Positions 34,996-44,779 of a stretch of DNA of 64,000 nucleotides are shown here, one piece after another (position 1 is the first letter of the stretch; each line of letters starts with the position of its first letter). This DNA comes from JALEFZ01 sp039817415 (GTDB lineage: Bacteria; Bacteroidota; Bacteroidia; J057). The translations under genes were made by a program, and so were the position numbers. The notes under the pieces are model-generated. The model saw only the letters and a program-made list of their open reading frames with translations, was not told the DNA's origin and did not search any database. The stretch lies in NCBI GenBank assembly GCA_039817415.1, contig JBCBVV010000001.1, positions 124,001 through 188,000 of the forward strand, written 5' to 3'.

Positions 34996-36945
34996 TTAGT
35001 ACCTCACGCCAAGTTCATTCAATTTGACAATGGCGTCATAGAAGTTCTGATCAGCAGCTTTTCTCAAAGACTGAACTGCGGTGATCGTATCTCGTGGGTA
35101 TTTTCTTAAGAGTAACAAGTGGCCGTAGTAGTATTGTCCAGAGGGCCAAGCTTTATAAGCTGATTTCTGAGCATACTGAAGGGCTTTTGCCTCATTTCTT
35201 TCTACACCCAAGCCCATGTGGTACATGTAGGCTAGAAGATAAGCCCCAGAACCGTCTAATGCAGCTCCGGCATTTTCAAGATTTTCTGCAGCTTGTCTGT
35301 AAAGATTCTCAGATTTCTGTTCTTTAGCCTTTACATAGGTTCTTTTTCCTGATGCCAACCATTTCTTTTGTTCAGCCCTTGCAACCGGGTCAGTCAACCT
35401 CGCTCCAGGAGCTTTATTGGCTCCATCATCAGATCGGGTATTGACAGATTTAGGCGTTACACGAGAAGCGATTCCGTCATTTACGGAAGTAGGTAGCTGT
35501 CCTGAAGCAATCCCACATTGTGTAGCACGCTTGCGAGACTTTTCCACCAAATCAATCTTTGTGGACGTAATTTCAGGCTTATCTAGGATAATCAATCCTT
35601 TCTGGAAAACGGGATAGGATACTTTGCACTTGTCTACAGGTTCAGCAGATTCATATAGCGTATTGGCTTGACCTAGGTAAGCTTCTGCGAGAAGTAGCCT
35701 AACGGAACGGGCGTCGTTCTTGTCCCCTGTCTTCTCTAACTCGGCCAGCATGCCTTCAAGCAGTGGGATTCCCGACTCAAAATTCCCATTTTTCAGGAAG
35801 TATTCTGCAGAGGTGAGTTCGGCATTTCCCGTTGGGCTAATCAATGATCTTTCCAACCTTTCAAGTTCATCAAGCTTGTTAGTCGCTTTCTGTTGATTCA
35901 CAGGGTCATCGGTGGCTCTCAACGCCTTGGTAAAATAGTTTCTTGCATCAGGATAGTTTCTTTGCTCCATCGAAGAAATTCCATTGTTATAATGGCGGTC
36001 GAAAGAAGAGCTAAAGTATGACCATATTCCCCAGCCCAGAAGAGCTACGACGAAGAAAACAAGCCCTGCAATTCCGAGGGTGCGCATTAGGTTGCTGTTC
36101 AACCCTTCTAACATAGGCGTACCCTTGCTTTTTTCTTCCTCTTTAGCAGGGGCAGTTACAGCAGGTGCTTTATTTGATTTTGTGGCTACGGGTGTACTCT
36201 TGTTGGAAGCTACATTCTCAGCATCCCTATCCAATTGTACCAAATAGGCGGCATAATTGTCTTTTGAGAAGCTTTGGATGAGACCATCCATCTCTTTTAG
36301 AATCTGGGCAGGACTATTCTCTGAATCGCTAAGGTTCCTGGTTTTCAAGACGATTTCCAGGTTACGATCATTGAGTTGCTCTCTCACTCCATCGCTAATC
36401 AAAAGAAAACTATCCTCAGGATTAAGTTCACTTACGGGGATGGTAAACATGTGAAATTTCTGAGGATTTTCGCTACCCGTGATGAGGTGATTACCGGTCT
36501 CTACATCCTTCTTAAGCTGTAAATCGGGGTTGAGGAGAGAACTGGTGTTGGCATTGAAATAGTAGATTCTACAGGTCCCAATCCAAGCCAGTGTTACAAA
36601 TTCTTCTCCTAGATGAAGAAGACTCATGCTGACTGCAAGAGAACGAGCCTCTGGATGCCCATCCTTATGAGCGGTTAGGGCGGCTTCTGTTATTCTGAGT
36701 GCTTTGGCTAGGAATTCCTCATCCACAGCTCCTTCTGGACCTGGATGCTGGAAGTACTTGGCCATGGTCAGGGTAGCAAGTTTGGCACCGATATCTCCAG
36801 CCTGGGGGCCTCCTTCTCCATCTGCCACAATAAAAATCCTGTCATCAGTACTCGCATCGGCTTGAAATGGAAAAATAAAGTCTTCATTGACTTCTCTTCC
36901 ACCTGCCTTAAAAAGCGACTCTGGTTTTTTTATCCTGATGCTCAT
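34996..36945 (-). CDS. PP2C-type phosphatase fused to a membrane helix and TPR/Sel1 repeats
   Basis: A 649-residue protein. PP2C domain about 1-245 with the metal-binding Asp of motif NEDFIF (D22), the ADGEGG motif (D42, normally DGMGG), SDG and the final KDN. A linker rich in Ala/Lys/Pro follows, then a membrane helix (about 290-310) and a C-terminal part with TPR-like repeats (about 320-440) and Sel1 repeats (AYLLAYMYHMGLGVERNEAKALQYAQKSA). The phosphatase would be cytosolic and the repeats periplasmic. It might reverse Ser/Thr phosphorylation; no Hanks-type kinase is nearby. CAAATATA at 37047-37054 may be its -7 element read leftward. Confidence 0.85.
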   Translation of the reverse strand: MSIRIKKPESLFKAGGREVNEDFIFPFQADASTDDRIFIVADGEGGPQAGDIGAKLATLTMAKYFQHPGPEGAVDEEFLAKALRITEAALTAHKDGHPEARSLAVSMSLLHLGEEFVTLAWIGTCRIYYFNANTSSLLNPDLQLKKDVETGNHLITGSENPQKFHMFTIPVSELNPEDSFLLISDGVREQLNDRNLEIVLKTRNLSDSENSPAQILKEMDGLIQSFSKDNYAAYLVQLDRDAENVASNKSTPVATKSNKAPAVTAPAKEEEKSKGTPMLEGLNSNLMRTLGIAGLVFFVVALLGWGIWSYFSSSFDRHYNNGISSMEQRNYPDARNYFTKALRATDDPVNQQKATNKLDELERLERSLISPTGNAELTSAEYFLKNGNFESGIPLLEGMLAELEKTGDKNDARSVRLLLAEAYLGQANTLYESAEPVDKCKVSYPVFQKGLIILDKPEITSTKIDLVEKSRKRATQCGIASGQLPTSVNDGIASRVTPKSVNTRSDDGANKAPGARLTDPVARAEQKKWLASGKRTYVKAKEQKSENLYRQAAENLENAGAALDGSGAYLLAYMYHMGLGVERNEAKALQYAQKSAYKAWPSGQYYYGHLLLLRKYPRDTITAVQSLRKAADQNFYDAIVKLNELGVRY

Positions 36946-37140
36946 GGGATATCTTTTCTTTTTTTAGAGGAAAGGGAAATTTACCTTTAGGAATGACCCA
37001 TAACCTCTTGTGAATCATTTGTTATGTACGTGCTTTTTTAACCAATCAAATATAAATTTATATTTCGACATATTCTGTTATTGGAGCACAGAAAAGTGTG
37101 GATAACATTCCATGAGGGCTGATTTGAATTGGATTTTTGT

Positions 37141-37482
37141 ATGAAGTTGACGAGAAATACACAGGAAAAATTACAGAACATCCTGAAATCACAGGAGTAC
37201 AAAGTTCGATATGAAAAAGGGAATTTTGCAGGCGGATACTGCTGGGTAAAAGACCAAAAGATCATCATCATCAACAAATTTCATCCCCTAGAGTCCAAAA
37301 TATCCACAATGATAGAGATCATTCGCCAACTGGAAATTGACGAAGAACCCCTAACTGATGATCAAAAGCGCGTCGTAAAAAAAATCAAGGATACAGCAGC
37401 ACCACCTGAAGAAGAAGAGAATATTTCTCCTCAAGAGTCCACCATAGCCCCGCAGGTCTCTTCAAATGAGGAAAAGGCGTGA
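37141..37482 (+). CDS. Conserved hypothetical protein beside the metallo-hydrolase
   Basis: 113 residues from the ATG at 37141 (MKLTRNTQEKLQ). The first 70 residues form a compact block: YKVRYEKGNFAGGYCWVKDQKIIIINKFHPLESKI, with a helix of ISTMIEIIRQL. The C-terminus is acidic and disordered. I recall the same arrangement, this small protein followed by a PhnP-like hydrolase, in other Bacteroidota; the role is not known. It overlaps the next gene by four bases. Confidence 0.75.
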   Translation: MKLTRNTQEKLQNILKSQEYKVRYEKGNFAGGYCWVKDQKIIIINKFHPLESKISTMIEIIRQLEIDEEPLTDDQKRVVKKIKDTAAPPEEEENISPQESTIAPQVSSNEEKA

Positions 37483-38243
37483 AATTTACCTTTAGCGGAA
37501 CGGGAACTTCAACAGGCATCCCTATGGTTGCCTGTAAGTGTGAGGTCTGTATGTCTGATGACCCTAGGGACAAACGATTGCGAACATCAGGCATTCTTCA
37601 GTCTGAAAAGACAACCCTTGTTTTTGATACCGGACCTGATTTCAGAACCCAGATGTTACGCCATCACATTGAATGGGTTGACGCGATCCTATATACACAC
37701 CAACACAAGGATCATACAGCAGGATTAGATGACGTCAGGCCCTACAATTACCTTCAAAACAGAAACATGCCCTTGTATGTGAGTGAGGCCGTAGAGGATC
37801 ACCTCCGAAAGGAGTATTATTACGTTTTTGAGCGTCCTGACTATCCTGGTCTACCTAAATTCACTTTTGAACGAGTTGTGCATGGCAAAAAATTTACGGT
37901 TGGAGACATCGATTGCCTCCCTATTCAGCTCATGCACGGGAGCCTTCCCATACTTGGATATAGATGTGGAGACTTTGCTTATTTGACAGATACCAATCAC
38001 ATTCCTGCCACTTCCAAACCTCTTCTCCAAAACCTTGACATACTCGTTATTGATGCCCTTCGCAAAGCGGAACATTACTCCCACTTCACCCTGAAAGGCG
38101 CACTAGAAGCCATTGAAGAATTGAAGCCCCAACGAGCTTACCTGATTCATCTCAGCCATTTAATGGGAAAATATGCAGACGTCAGTATGGAATTACCTGA
38201 CAATGTCTTTCTCTCTTATGATGGGCTGGTGATAGAATGGTGA
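37479..38243 (+). CDS. MBL-fold metallo-hydrolase (PhnP-like)
   Basis: A 254-residue zinc hydrolase beginning at GTG 37479, which overlaps the previous stop by four bases. Seen: the start TFSGTGTSTGIPMVACKCEVC with a Cys pair that recalls the structural Zn site of PhnP, the metal motif THQHKDHTAGLDD (HxHxDH), FAYLTDTNHI carrying the bridging Asp, and the last His in LIHLSHLMGKY. PhnP cleaves cyclic ribose phosphates, but no phn genes are present here. A related role on a phosphodiester is an inference. Confidence 0.9.
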   Translation: MKFTFSGTGTSTGIPMVACKCEVCMSDDPRDKRLRTSGILQSEKTTLVFDTGPDFRTQMLRHHIEWVDAILYTHQHKDHTAGLDDVRPYNYLQNRNMPLYVSEAVEDHLRKEYYYVFERPDYPGLPKFTFERVVHGKKFTVGDIDCLPIQLMHGSLPILGYRCGDFAYLTDTNHIPATSKPLLQNLDILVIDALRKAEHYSHFTLKGALEAIEELKPQRAYLIHLSHLMGKYADVSMELPDNVFLSYDGLVIEW

Positions 38244-38357
38244 TCCATCCATGACATAAACCCGTATAAAAGCAGATAGAGTCGTGAGGAAACCATAGAT
38301 TTTCTATATTTTGTATACACACGTCTCTTCTGACAGCACAATCTTTATCTTGTTTAC

Positions 38358-41300
38358 ATGAAAAAAATTGCCCTCCTTTTCATCACACTCTCCATCGTCC
38401 AAGTTTTACCTGCCCAGCAAGAAGGATGGGAATTCATTTTATCCAATGAATTTCCCAAGGCAGATTCAGCTTTTAATCAGGACTTAAAAGCTGACAGTTC
38501 CAACCAAGAAGCTCTGCTTGGCGCACTCTTTTTGGCAGACATCTTCCAGAACGAAAAGAAATTTGCCATCCTTGTGGAAAAACTCTTTGAGCACACCACA
38601 AGAGAAGACCTATGGGAGACTTTTCACTATGATTTAGAACCCGAAAGGTTATTGGCCAAAAAGAATACGACCATCCCCTTTTACGAAACCGAACTAGGCC
38701 AGATATTTAAAAACAGACACCACTTTCGAAAAAACAGGGAAAAGTATTTTAAGTCTTATGAATCCCTCAGGGCCACCTTCGATCCTCTGATGCAAAACCA
38801 AGGATGGCACTTTCTCGGCCCTTTCAAAAACATTATAGGGGAAAATATGGAGGAACCCCTTGGTATAGAAGGAAGCCGAGAACTTGACTTAAGCCAGAGC
38901 TATCCAAATGGATACAAGGAGGAGGTCAAATGGTTCCAACCGGCATATTATGATCCCTACTTGAGCATCAAGCCTTCGGATTACCTTCCTATTTCCAACA
39001 ATGCCAATGCATACTTTGCCTATAAAAGAATAAAATTAGAACAAGCTGAAGAGGTCATCATGACCATTGGCAGAAACTGCCCACTTAAAATTTGGGTAGA
39101 TGGGAAAGAGGTTTTCAATGGCCGTGATCCCATTGACATTACGCTTGATGGAGAGGCCGTTTCCCTACAAATGAGTGAGGGAGCCCATGATATTTTGGTA
39201 AAAATGGCTCCATTCAATGGATGGAAAAATTCCGCAAGAGAGTTCAACCTTAGAGGTACCAAGCCAAGAAGGGTAGGAAGGAGTCCAGGATTCACCCTGA
39301 GATTGTTGAATCAAGAAAAAAAGTCTATTGCATTCACCCTTGCGGGAAAAAATGATAAGAGTGGCAAACTCATTTCGCATAAGCCTCTTGACTACAAAAC
39401 CATCAAGGAATTATGGAAAAGGATTGAAAATGGAGAAGCTAGGATGTCAGATTACTATGTTCTGGCAAGGTATCACTTGTTAAAAGGTACCCACCGAGAC
39501 ATTGAGGAATTCTTTATTGGCTTGGCTGAAAAGCATCCTGAGGCCACCTATTTTGATTTACTTCTCGCTTCCGTTTACGAACGTAATGGAAACAGGGCCA
39601 TGGCCTACAAAAGCATCAGTCAAATTGACCTAGAAAAAACGCCTTATTATCCCCTATTGAGAAAAAATCTAGAGGAAGTGGACCCCAAAGTAGATCCAGA
39701 TGAATATCAACTTCGACTGGAAAAGCTAAAGAACATTTCCCCATCCAACATGGAAGTTGTCAGAAGATATCTACGTTACTACGAAAATAGAGATGACAGT
39801 ACTCGATTGATTGCATTTAAGAAGGAAACCCTAAAAACCTACCCTTCTTTGGACTTTATCTTTGAGCAATTTGATATCACCTCAAGCGAAGAGAAAAAGA
39901 AGAAAAAGAAGAAATACAAGTACGGTAAAACCATTCCCAACAAGAAGAAAATTCAAAACCTTGAAAAACTGTTAGAAGTAACTCCCTTTGAGGCAAGAGA
40001 ATACGATCGTTTAGCTGAGCTTTACCTTGAAGAAAAAGAGTATGACCTCGCCCTTGAAGCAGTAGACAATGGTTTGAAAGTTACGCCAAAATCAAGCAGT
40101 CTTATTGAACAAAAGGGAGATATCTACAAGGAAAAAGGAGATGAAGACAAAGCACTTGTAGCTTACCAACAGGCCAAAAAGCAATCACAAAAAACAGGAA
40201 GAGGGGGGAATTACTACGGGAATGACCTCAACCAGCAAATAGAGAATATCACCGGAGAAACCGAAAAGGAACTCTGGAATAATTTTGCTTCCATCGAGCT
40301 TGACAGTATCCTAGCAGAAAAAGACAGCTGGAAGGAAACTTACAAAGATGAAGACGCTGTTATCCTCTTGCACCATACCAATTATTGGCTACACAAGGAT
40401 GGAAGTGCGGATATCAAAAGAATTTTTGCTCTGACGATCCTGAATGAAAATGGCATTGATCCGTGGACAGAGGAAAACTTCAGCTATTTGGGTTCCAATC
40501 TTTCTGTCGAAGTGATCAAGCCAGATGGCTCCCGTCTCAAACCAGAGGTAAGAGGAACCTATGCAGTCTTTAAAAATCTTGAACCTGGGGACATCATCTA
40601 TGCAGAGGCCTCCTACTCCTACAACAATTACAAGGGAGAAGGGAGCCGATATGGCTTTACAGATTATTTCAGGATAAAGGGCGGTATGATGTTTATCCAT
40701 CCTATTTATCGGCAGAAGTTTGAATTGGCAGCGCCTGAAGAACAAGAGCTGAAGTACATGACCTTCAATACGCCTGTAGAACCCGCTATTCGTAGCAAAG
40801 ATGGATACAAATACTACAATTGGGACTGGACGCACACCCCAAAAATGATTCAAGAGGAAGCTGCCTACAACAAATGGGCCGCTTCACCAGAAATATTTGT
40901 TCACTCTCCACAAGACTGGTCTATCTTCAGTGATTGGTACAAACGACTGACCTACAGAAAACTGGAGCCCAATTACTATGTACAAGACCTGTACAAGAAA
41001 CTGGTGAAAGAGGGCATGACTGATCAAGAAAAATTGGTCGCCTTCTACAATTATATTACCAAGGAAATCAACTATTCCTCCGTTTCCTTCCTTCAATCCA
41101 ACTTCGAACCTCAAGAACCACAACTTACCTGTTCTGCTGGGATTGGAGACTGTAAAGATGTGGCTACCTTGATGATCTCCCTCCTTCAGATGGCAGAGAT
41201 CCCCTCCTACTTTGTTTTGGTTGAAGCAGCTCGCTATGTCCCTTACAAATATCTGCCTGGCAACGTCTTTAACCATGCAATTGTGGCCTATGAAATGGAT

Positions 41301-42110
41301 GGAGAGCTAAAATTTCTAGACTTGACAACAGACAAATATCCCTATTATGTTCTTCCTGAACAGGATCATGAATCTTGGGCACTCTTGATTAAGGATGGCA
41401 AACAAGATCTTTTCCGCCTCCCCAATGACAAGCTCGATCCCGTCAAGAACAGCGTGACATACCAAGTCAACTCTCATATAAATGAAGCGGGCAAGATAGC
41501 GCTTGACATTGAAGCTACCTTTAAGGGCATAGAGGGAGGAAGCATCAGAGAATACCTGGGATCATCACGCGGAGTCAACAAGAGCGCCTATATACAAGAA
41601 AACCTAAATCTCTCCTTCCTCCCTGGGAACAGAATACTAAAACAGGAAATGTCCTCCATGGACGAGATCGACGCTCCATTCCAGCTCAATATGAAACTGG
41701 AGGCGGATAACTATGGAGAACAATTGTATGGCTTGTATATTTTGCCCATTCCCATTCTGGAAAGACTTGACATCAAAACAGAATTTCTTCCGACCAGCAG
41801 AGGAACTGTCATGGACCTGAATAAGGTCCTAAATCTCTCTCCCAAGGATGAAAAAATAATCATGACCTTCCCTGCGGGTTATGAACTCTTTGTTCTACCT
41901 GAAAAGGTAGAATTGGACAATGAGTTTGGGACTTACGAACTGAGTTTTCAGAAGGTTGAAGGAGGAATAGAAGTTCATAAGAAGCATTCCTTCAAACTCA
42001 GTAAGATCAAACCAGATGAATATGCCGCTTTCAGGGACTATTACTTCAAGGTATCTAAACTGGACGCCATGAAAATTGTCTTGGTTAAGGAAGGATTCTC
42101 CTACCCCTAA
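38358..42110 (+). CDS. Large DUF3857 / transglutaminase-like protein with TPR repeats
   Basis: A 1,250-residue exported protein with a signal peptide (MKKIALLFITLSIVQVLPAQ). Residues about 30-480 hold repeats and a beta-sandwich part; about 520-620 are TPR (YDLALEAVDNGLKVTPKSSSLIEQKGDIYKEKGDEDKALVAYQQA). DUF3857 follows (about 650-830), then a transglutaminase-like domain with C932 in GIGDCKDVAT, H973 in VFNHAIV and D988 in FLDLTTD, a complete Cys-His-Asp set. A C-terminal DUF2569-like or beta domain ends it. A Lys-rich segment (near 39891-39920) is A-rich and could slip. Probably periplasmic or in the outer membrane; the substrate is unknown. Confidence 0.87.
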   Translation: MKKIALLFITLSIVQVLPAQQEGWEFILSNEFPKADSAFNQDLKADSSNQEALLGALFLADIFQNEKKFAILVEKLFEHTTREDLWETFHYDLEPERLLAKKNTTIPFYETELGQIFKNRHHFRKNREKYFKSYESLRATFDPLMQNQGWHFLGPFKNIIGENMEEPLGIEGSRELDLSQSYPNGYKEEVKWFQPAYYDPYLSIKPSDYLPISNNANAYFAYKRIKLEQAEEVIMTIGRNCPLKIWVDGKEVFNGRDPIDITLDGEAVSLQMSEGAHDILVKMAPFNGWKNSAREFNLRGTKPRRVGRSPGFTLRLLNQEKKSIAFTLAGKNDKSGKLISHKPLDYKTIKELWKRIENGEARMSDYYVLARYHLLKGTHRDIEEFFIGLAEKHPEATYFDLLLASVYERNGNRAMAYKSISQIDLEKTPYYPLLRKNLEEVDPKVDPDEYQLRLEKLKNISPSNMEVVRRYLRYYENRDDSTRLIAFKKETLKTYPSLDFIFEQFDITSSEEKKKKKKKYKYGKTIPNKKKIQNLEKLLEVTPFEAREYDRLAELYLEEKEYDLALEAVDNGLKVTPKSSSLIEQKGDIYKEKGDEDKALVAYQQAKKQSQKTGRGGNYYGNDLNQQIENITGETEKELWNNFASIELDSILAEKDSWKETYKDEDAVILLHHTNYWLHKDGSADIKRIFALTILNENGIDPWTEENFSYLGSNLSVEVIKPDGSRLKPEVRGTYAVFKNLEPGDIIYAEASYSYNNYKGEGSRYGFTDYFRIKGGMMFIHPIYRQKFELAAPEEQELKYMTFNTPVEPAIRSKDGYKYYNWDWTHTPKMIQEEAAYNKWAASPEIFVHSPQDWSIFSDWYKRLTYRKLEPNYYVQDLYKKLVKEGMTDQEKLVAFYNYITKEINYSSVSFLQSNFEPQEPQLTCSAGIGDCKDVATLMISLLQMAEIPSYFVLVEAARYVPYKYLPGNVFNHAIVAYEMDGELKFLDLTTDKYPYYVLPEQDHESWALLIKDGKQDLFRLPNDKLDPVKNSVTYQVNSHINEAGKIALDIEATFKGIEGGSIREYLGSSRGVNKSAYIQENLNLSFLPGNRILKQEMSSMDEIDAPFQLNMKLEADNYGEQLYGLYILPIPILERLDIKTEFLPTSRGTVMDLNKVLNLSPKDEKIIMTFPAGYELFVLPEKVELDNEFGTYELSFQKVEGGIEVHKKHSFKLSKIKPDEYAAFRDYYFKVSKLDAMKIVLVKEGFSYP

Positions 42111-42129
42111 TAGGGGCAAGACGGAGGAA

Positions 42130-42178
42130 AAAACGGTGAAATAGGTGCTTTCAAATAGGCTCTATTTCGCCGTTTTCT
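42130..42178. terminator. Bidirectional terminator overlapping the end of the leftward gene
   Basis: A 15-base stem (42130-42144 with 42162-42176, one wobble) and a 17-base loop. The right arm is the last codons and stop of the convergent gene at 42162. Read leftward it is followed by a T6 run; read rightward by TTTTCTTTT. Confidence 0.8.
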
Positions 42179-43742
42179 TTTCATATACCTCCTGACCACC
42201 TAGATATTGACATTCCCTTAATTTGTTCATTCCTTCGAAAGGTACAGCCTGTTTTTGGTAGCCAAAGGTTTCTCTTAAGGACTTGGTATAATGGTTGTCT
42301 CCCATCCCCATGTCCACATCATCCATGGTAATTTGGCAAGGATGTTCATAACCTGCTGCATGGGTAATTTCGAGAACTTCCTTGCGAAGGGTCTTGGCAT
42401 AGTTATAGAATCTTTCGGACTTCAAACTAGGGTCAAGACCAGCCTGTAACCACTTCTTATTGGTAGCTACTCCAGCTGGGCAGGTATTCTTATGACATAT
42501 TTGTGCTTGAATGCAACCGATGGACATCATGGCTTCACGTGCTACATTCACGAGATCCGCTCCCATGGCGAAGGCAGAAATCAAGGTGGACGGAAAACCT
42601 AGCTTACCAGCCCCAATAAAGACAACTCTATCTCCCAAGCCTTTTGCCATAAAAATCTTGTAGACGCTTGAGAATGCATAGATAAAGGGCAAACTTACAT
42701 GGTTGGCAAAACTGGGAGGTGCGGCCCCGGTACCGCCTTCTCCTCCATCAATGGCGATAAAATCAGGCCCTTTTCCAGTTTCCACCATATAGTCTGCCAA
42801 TTCTTCCCATTGCGCTAGTTTCCCTACGGCCGACTTGATGCCAACGGGCAATCCAGTATTCTTTGCGATATCCTCCACAAAGGCGACCATTTCGGGAATG
42901 GTAGAAAAGGCGCTATGGGCTGAAGGGGAAAGGACATCCTGCCCCATGGGGACGCCACGTATTTCTGAAATTTCTTTTGTGATTTTTTTGGCGGGTAATA
43001 CCCCTCCTTTTCCAGGCTTTGCTCCTTGACTTAGCTTCACCTCTATGGCCCTGACGTAAGGATAATCTTCTACCAGTTTAACCATTTTATCCATAGAAAA
43101 TTTCCCATCATCTCCACGTACGCCATAGTACCCTGTACCAAAATGGAACATGATATCCGCTCCGTACTGGTGATAAGGGGAAAGACCTCCTTCACCTGTA
43201 TTGTGATAACAGCCTGCCTTCTTCGCTCCTTTGTTAAGCGCTTCAATAGCAGCCGCAGATAGAGAGCCATAACTCATGGCAGAAATATTCACAATGGAAG
43301 CAGGACGATAAGGCTTAGCCCTTCCTGAAGCTTCTCCCATGACCTTAGCAGAGGGTAGAAAATAAGAATCCTCTTTGTTGACATGACCTGATGCCAACTT
43401 GTAAGGGATCATAGAGGGCTTGATGAAGTTATACCCAGCTGCGTGGATATCCTGGTCAGTCCCAAAGCCTTGGTAATTATTTTGCTGCTTAGAAGAAGCA
43501 TACACCCAAGATCTCTGAGAACGGTTGAAAGGTAATTCTTCACGGTTGTTGGCTACAATATACTGGCGGAGTTCAGGCCCTATTTTTTCCAGCATATATC
43601 TAAAATGCCCGATAATGGGATAATTGTGCTGAATGGTATGTTTTTTCTGAATGAAAACGTCCCGAATGGCGATCAACACGAGGACGATTATGATGTAGGC
43701 CCACCAAGGGATAGAGGAGATAAATTGGAGGAAGTTATCCAT
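42162..43742 (-). CDS. FMN-binding glutamate synthase-family protein, membrane-anchored
   Basis: A 526-residue protein with one N-terminal membrane helix (WWAYIIIVLVLIAI), then the FMN-binding domain of the glutamate synthase large subunit (GltB/GOGAT core). Seen: the AMSYGSLSAAAIEALN start of the barrel, GEGGLSPYH, KLSQGAKPGKGG, the AIDGGEGGTGAAP phosphate-binding loop and the Cys motif of a 3Fe-4S cluster, C-x5-C-x4-C, in CIQAQICHKNTCPAG. The amidotransferase and C-terminal GXGXG domains of GltB are missing. Such short proteins occur alone in many bacteria; their electron donor and substrate are not settled. Confidence 0.9.
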   Translation of the reverse strand: MDNFLQFISSIPWWAYIIIVLVLIAIRDVFIQKKHTIQHNYPIIGHFRYMLEKIGPELRQYIVANNREELPFNRSQRSWVYASSKQQNNYQGFGTDQDIHAAGYNFIKPSMIPYKLASGHVNKEDSYFLPSAKVMGEASGRAKPYRPASIVNISAMSYGSLSAAAIEALNKGAKKAGCYHNTGEGGLSPYHQYGADIMFHFGTGYYGVRGDDGKFSMDKMVKLVEDYPYVRAIEVKLSQGAKPGKGGVLPAKKITKEISEIRGVPMGQDVLSPSAHSAFSTIPEMVAFVEDIAKNTGLPVGIKSAVGKLAQWEELADYMVETGKGPDFIAIDGGEGGTGAAPPSFANHVSLPFIYAFSSVYKIFMAKGLGDRVVFIGAGKLGFPSTLISAFAMGADLVNVAREAMMSIGCIQAQICHKNTCPAGVATNKKWLQAGLDPSLKSERFYNYAKTLRKEVLEITHAAGYEHPCQITMDDVDMGMGDNHYTKSLRETFGYQKQAVPFEGMNKLRECQYLGGQEVYEKKTAK

Positions 43743-43853
43743 AGTCAGTACAATAAATTATGCCTAATAAATGTACACAAAAGTCTAAGATAGATGCTAC
43801 CTCTACCTTCAATTATGATCGTAAAATTAAAGAAAATGAGACCTACCAAATAG

Positions 43854-44711
43854 CTAAGCGGATAACATCAAAAAGATGAGATTGAAAACCGAAAGCATCG
43901 CGGCAAATAGGGCAAACTGAAACACGCGCATAGGGTACTTCGGGGGGAGGAATAGCCCCACAACGCCTACAATTAAGCCCAAAAGAGGAATAAAAATAAA
44001 AACATTATAAATACTCTTCCGAGTGTGGTACGAAAGAATCATCTGCCCTGTAGAAGGTTTACTAGCTGATTTAAAGAAGGATGGACTTGCACTCATGGCC
44101 TTGGGCCTTGGTCGATACACTTCTAGCCTAACACTTTTTTGCATAAAGGGGGTAACCAGCACAAAAAGCGAATCTCCTTTCAACAACAACTTGCCAGACT
44201 CTCTCTCTAAATGGTAAGTGGCCTTATCTGTAATCACCGTATAATCTCCTTCTCCATTAGGGCCTAAACGAATAATTTTTTCCCCAGGACTAAAGGTTGA
44301 CAATTGCCTGTCAAGCAATACGAAAAAAGAGAAAATCAATACCAGAAAAATACTGAGCTTGGCAGGAAAGCGATAGCTTAAAAATTCTTGGTACTGTCGT
44401 TTTTCCTTATTGGCCTTGGCCTGATAATACCTTGGATCAGGTCTTGAGAAATCTTGTTGGGGAGGAGGTGTCCCTGTTCTTTTGGAGGAGTTGGGTAAAA
44501 CATCATTTAGCAACAGATCATAGCGCCATCTTTTCTGCACATCTTGCAGCACCTCGTAGGCTTTGTTGATCTGGATAAACTGCTCTTTCGCATCTGGATG
44601 AGGATTGTTGTCAGGATGATATTGCATCGCCAGCCTCCGGTATGCTTTTTTAATTTCATCCGTGGTCGCTTTGGGCGAGACGCCTAATATATCATAATAG
44701 GTCCTGTGCAT
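43854..44711 (-). CDS. J-domain protein with membrane segments
   Basis: A 285-residue protein. The J domain is at residues 3-67, with the HPD triad in AMQYHPDNNP, so it can stimulate a DnaK ATPase. It lacks the Gly/Phe and zinc-finger parts of true DnaJ. Three hydrophobic segments follow: LSIFLVLIFSFFVLL (about 115), then IFIPLLGLIVGVVGLFL and FALFAAMLSVFNLIFLML near the end. Between them a loop of about 100 residues probably faces the other side. It is likely a membrane-bound co-chaperone with an unknown client. Confidence 0.86.
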   Translation of the reverse strand: MHRTYYDILGVSPKATTDEIKKAYRRLAMQYHPDNNPHPDAKEQFIQINKAYEVLQDVQKRWRYDLLLNDVLPNSSKRTGTPPPQQDFSRPDPRYYQAKANKEKRQYQEFLSYRFPAKLSIFLVLIFSFFVLLDRQLSTFSPGEKIIRLGPNGEGDYTVITDKATYHLERESGKLLLKGDSLFVLVTPFMQKSVRLEVYRPRPKAMSASPSFFKSASKPSTGQMILSYHTRKSIYNVFIFIPLLGLIVGVVGLFLPPKYPMRVFQFALFAAMLSVFNLIFLMLSA

Positions 44712-44779
44712 CCCTGATGGGTATAGGTTTTATACAACATTCCGGCAGAGATGTTACACTCAATCGTTTAGCCTACGGT

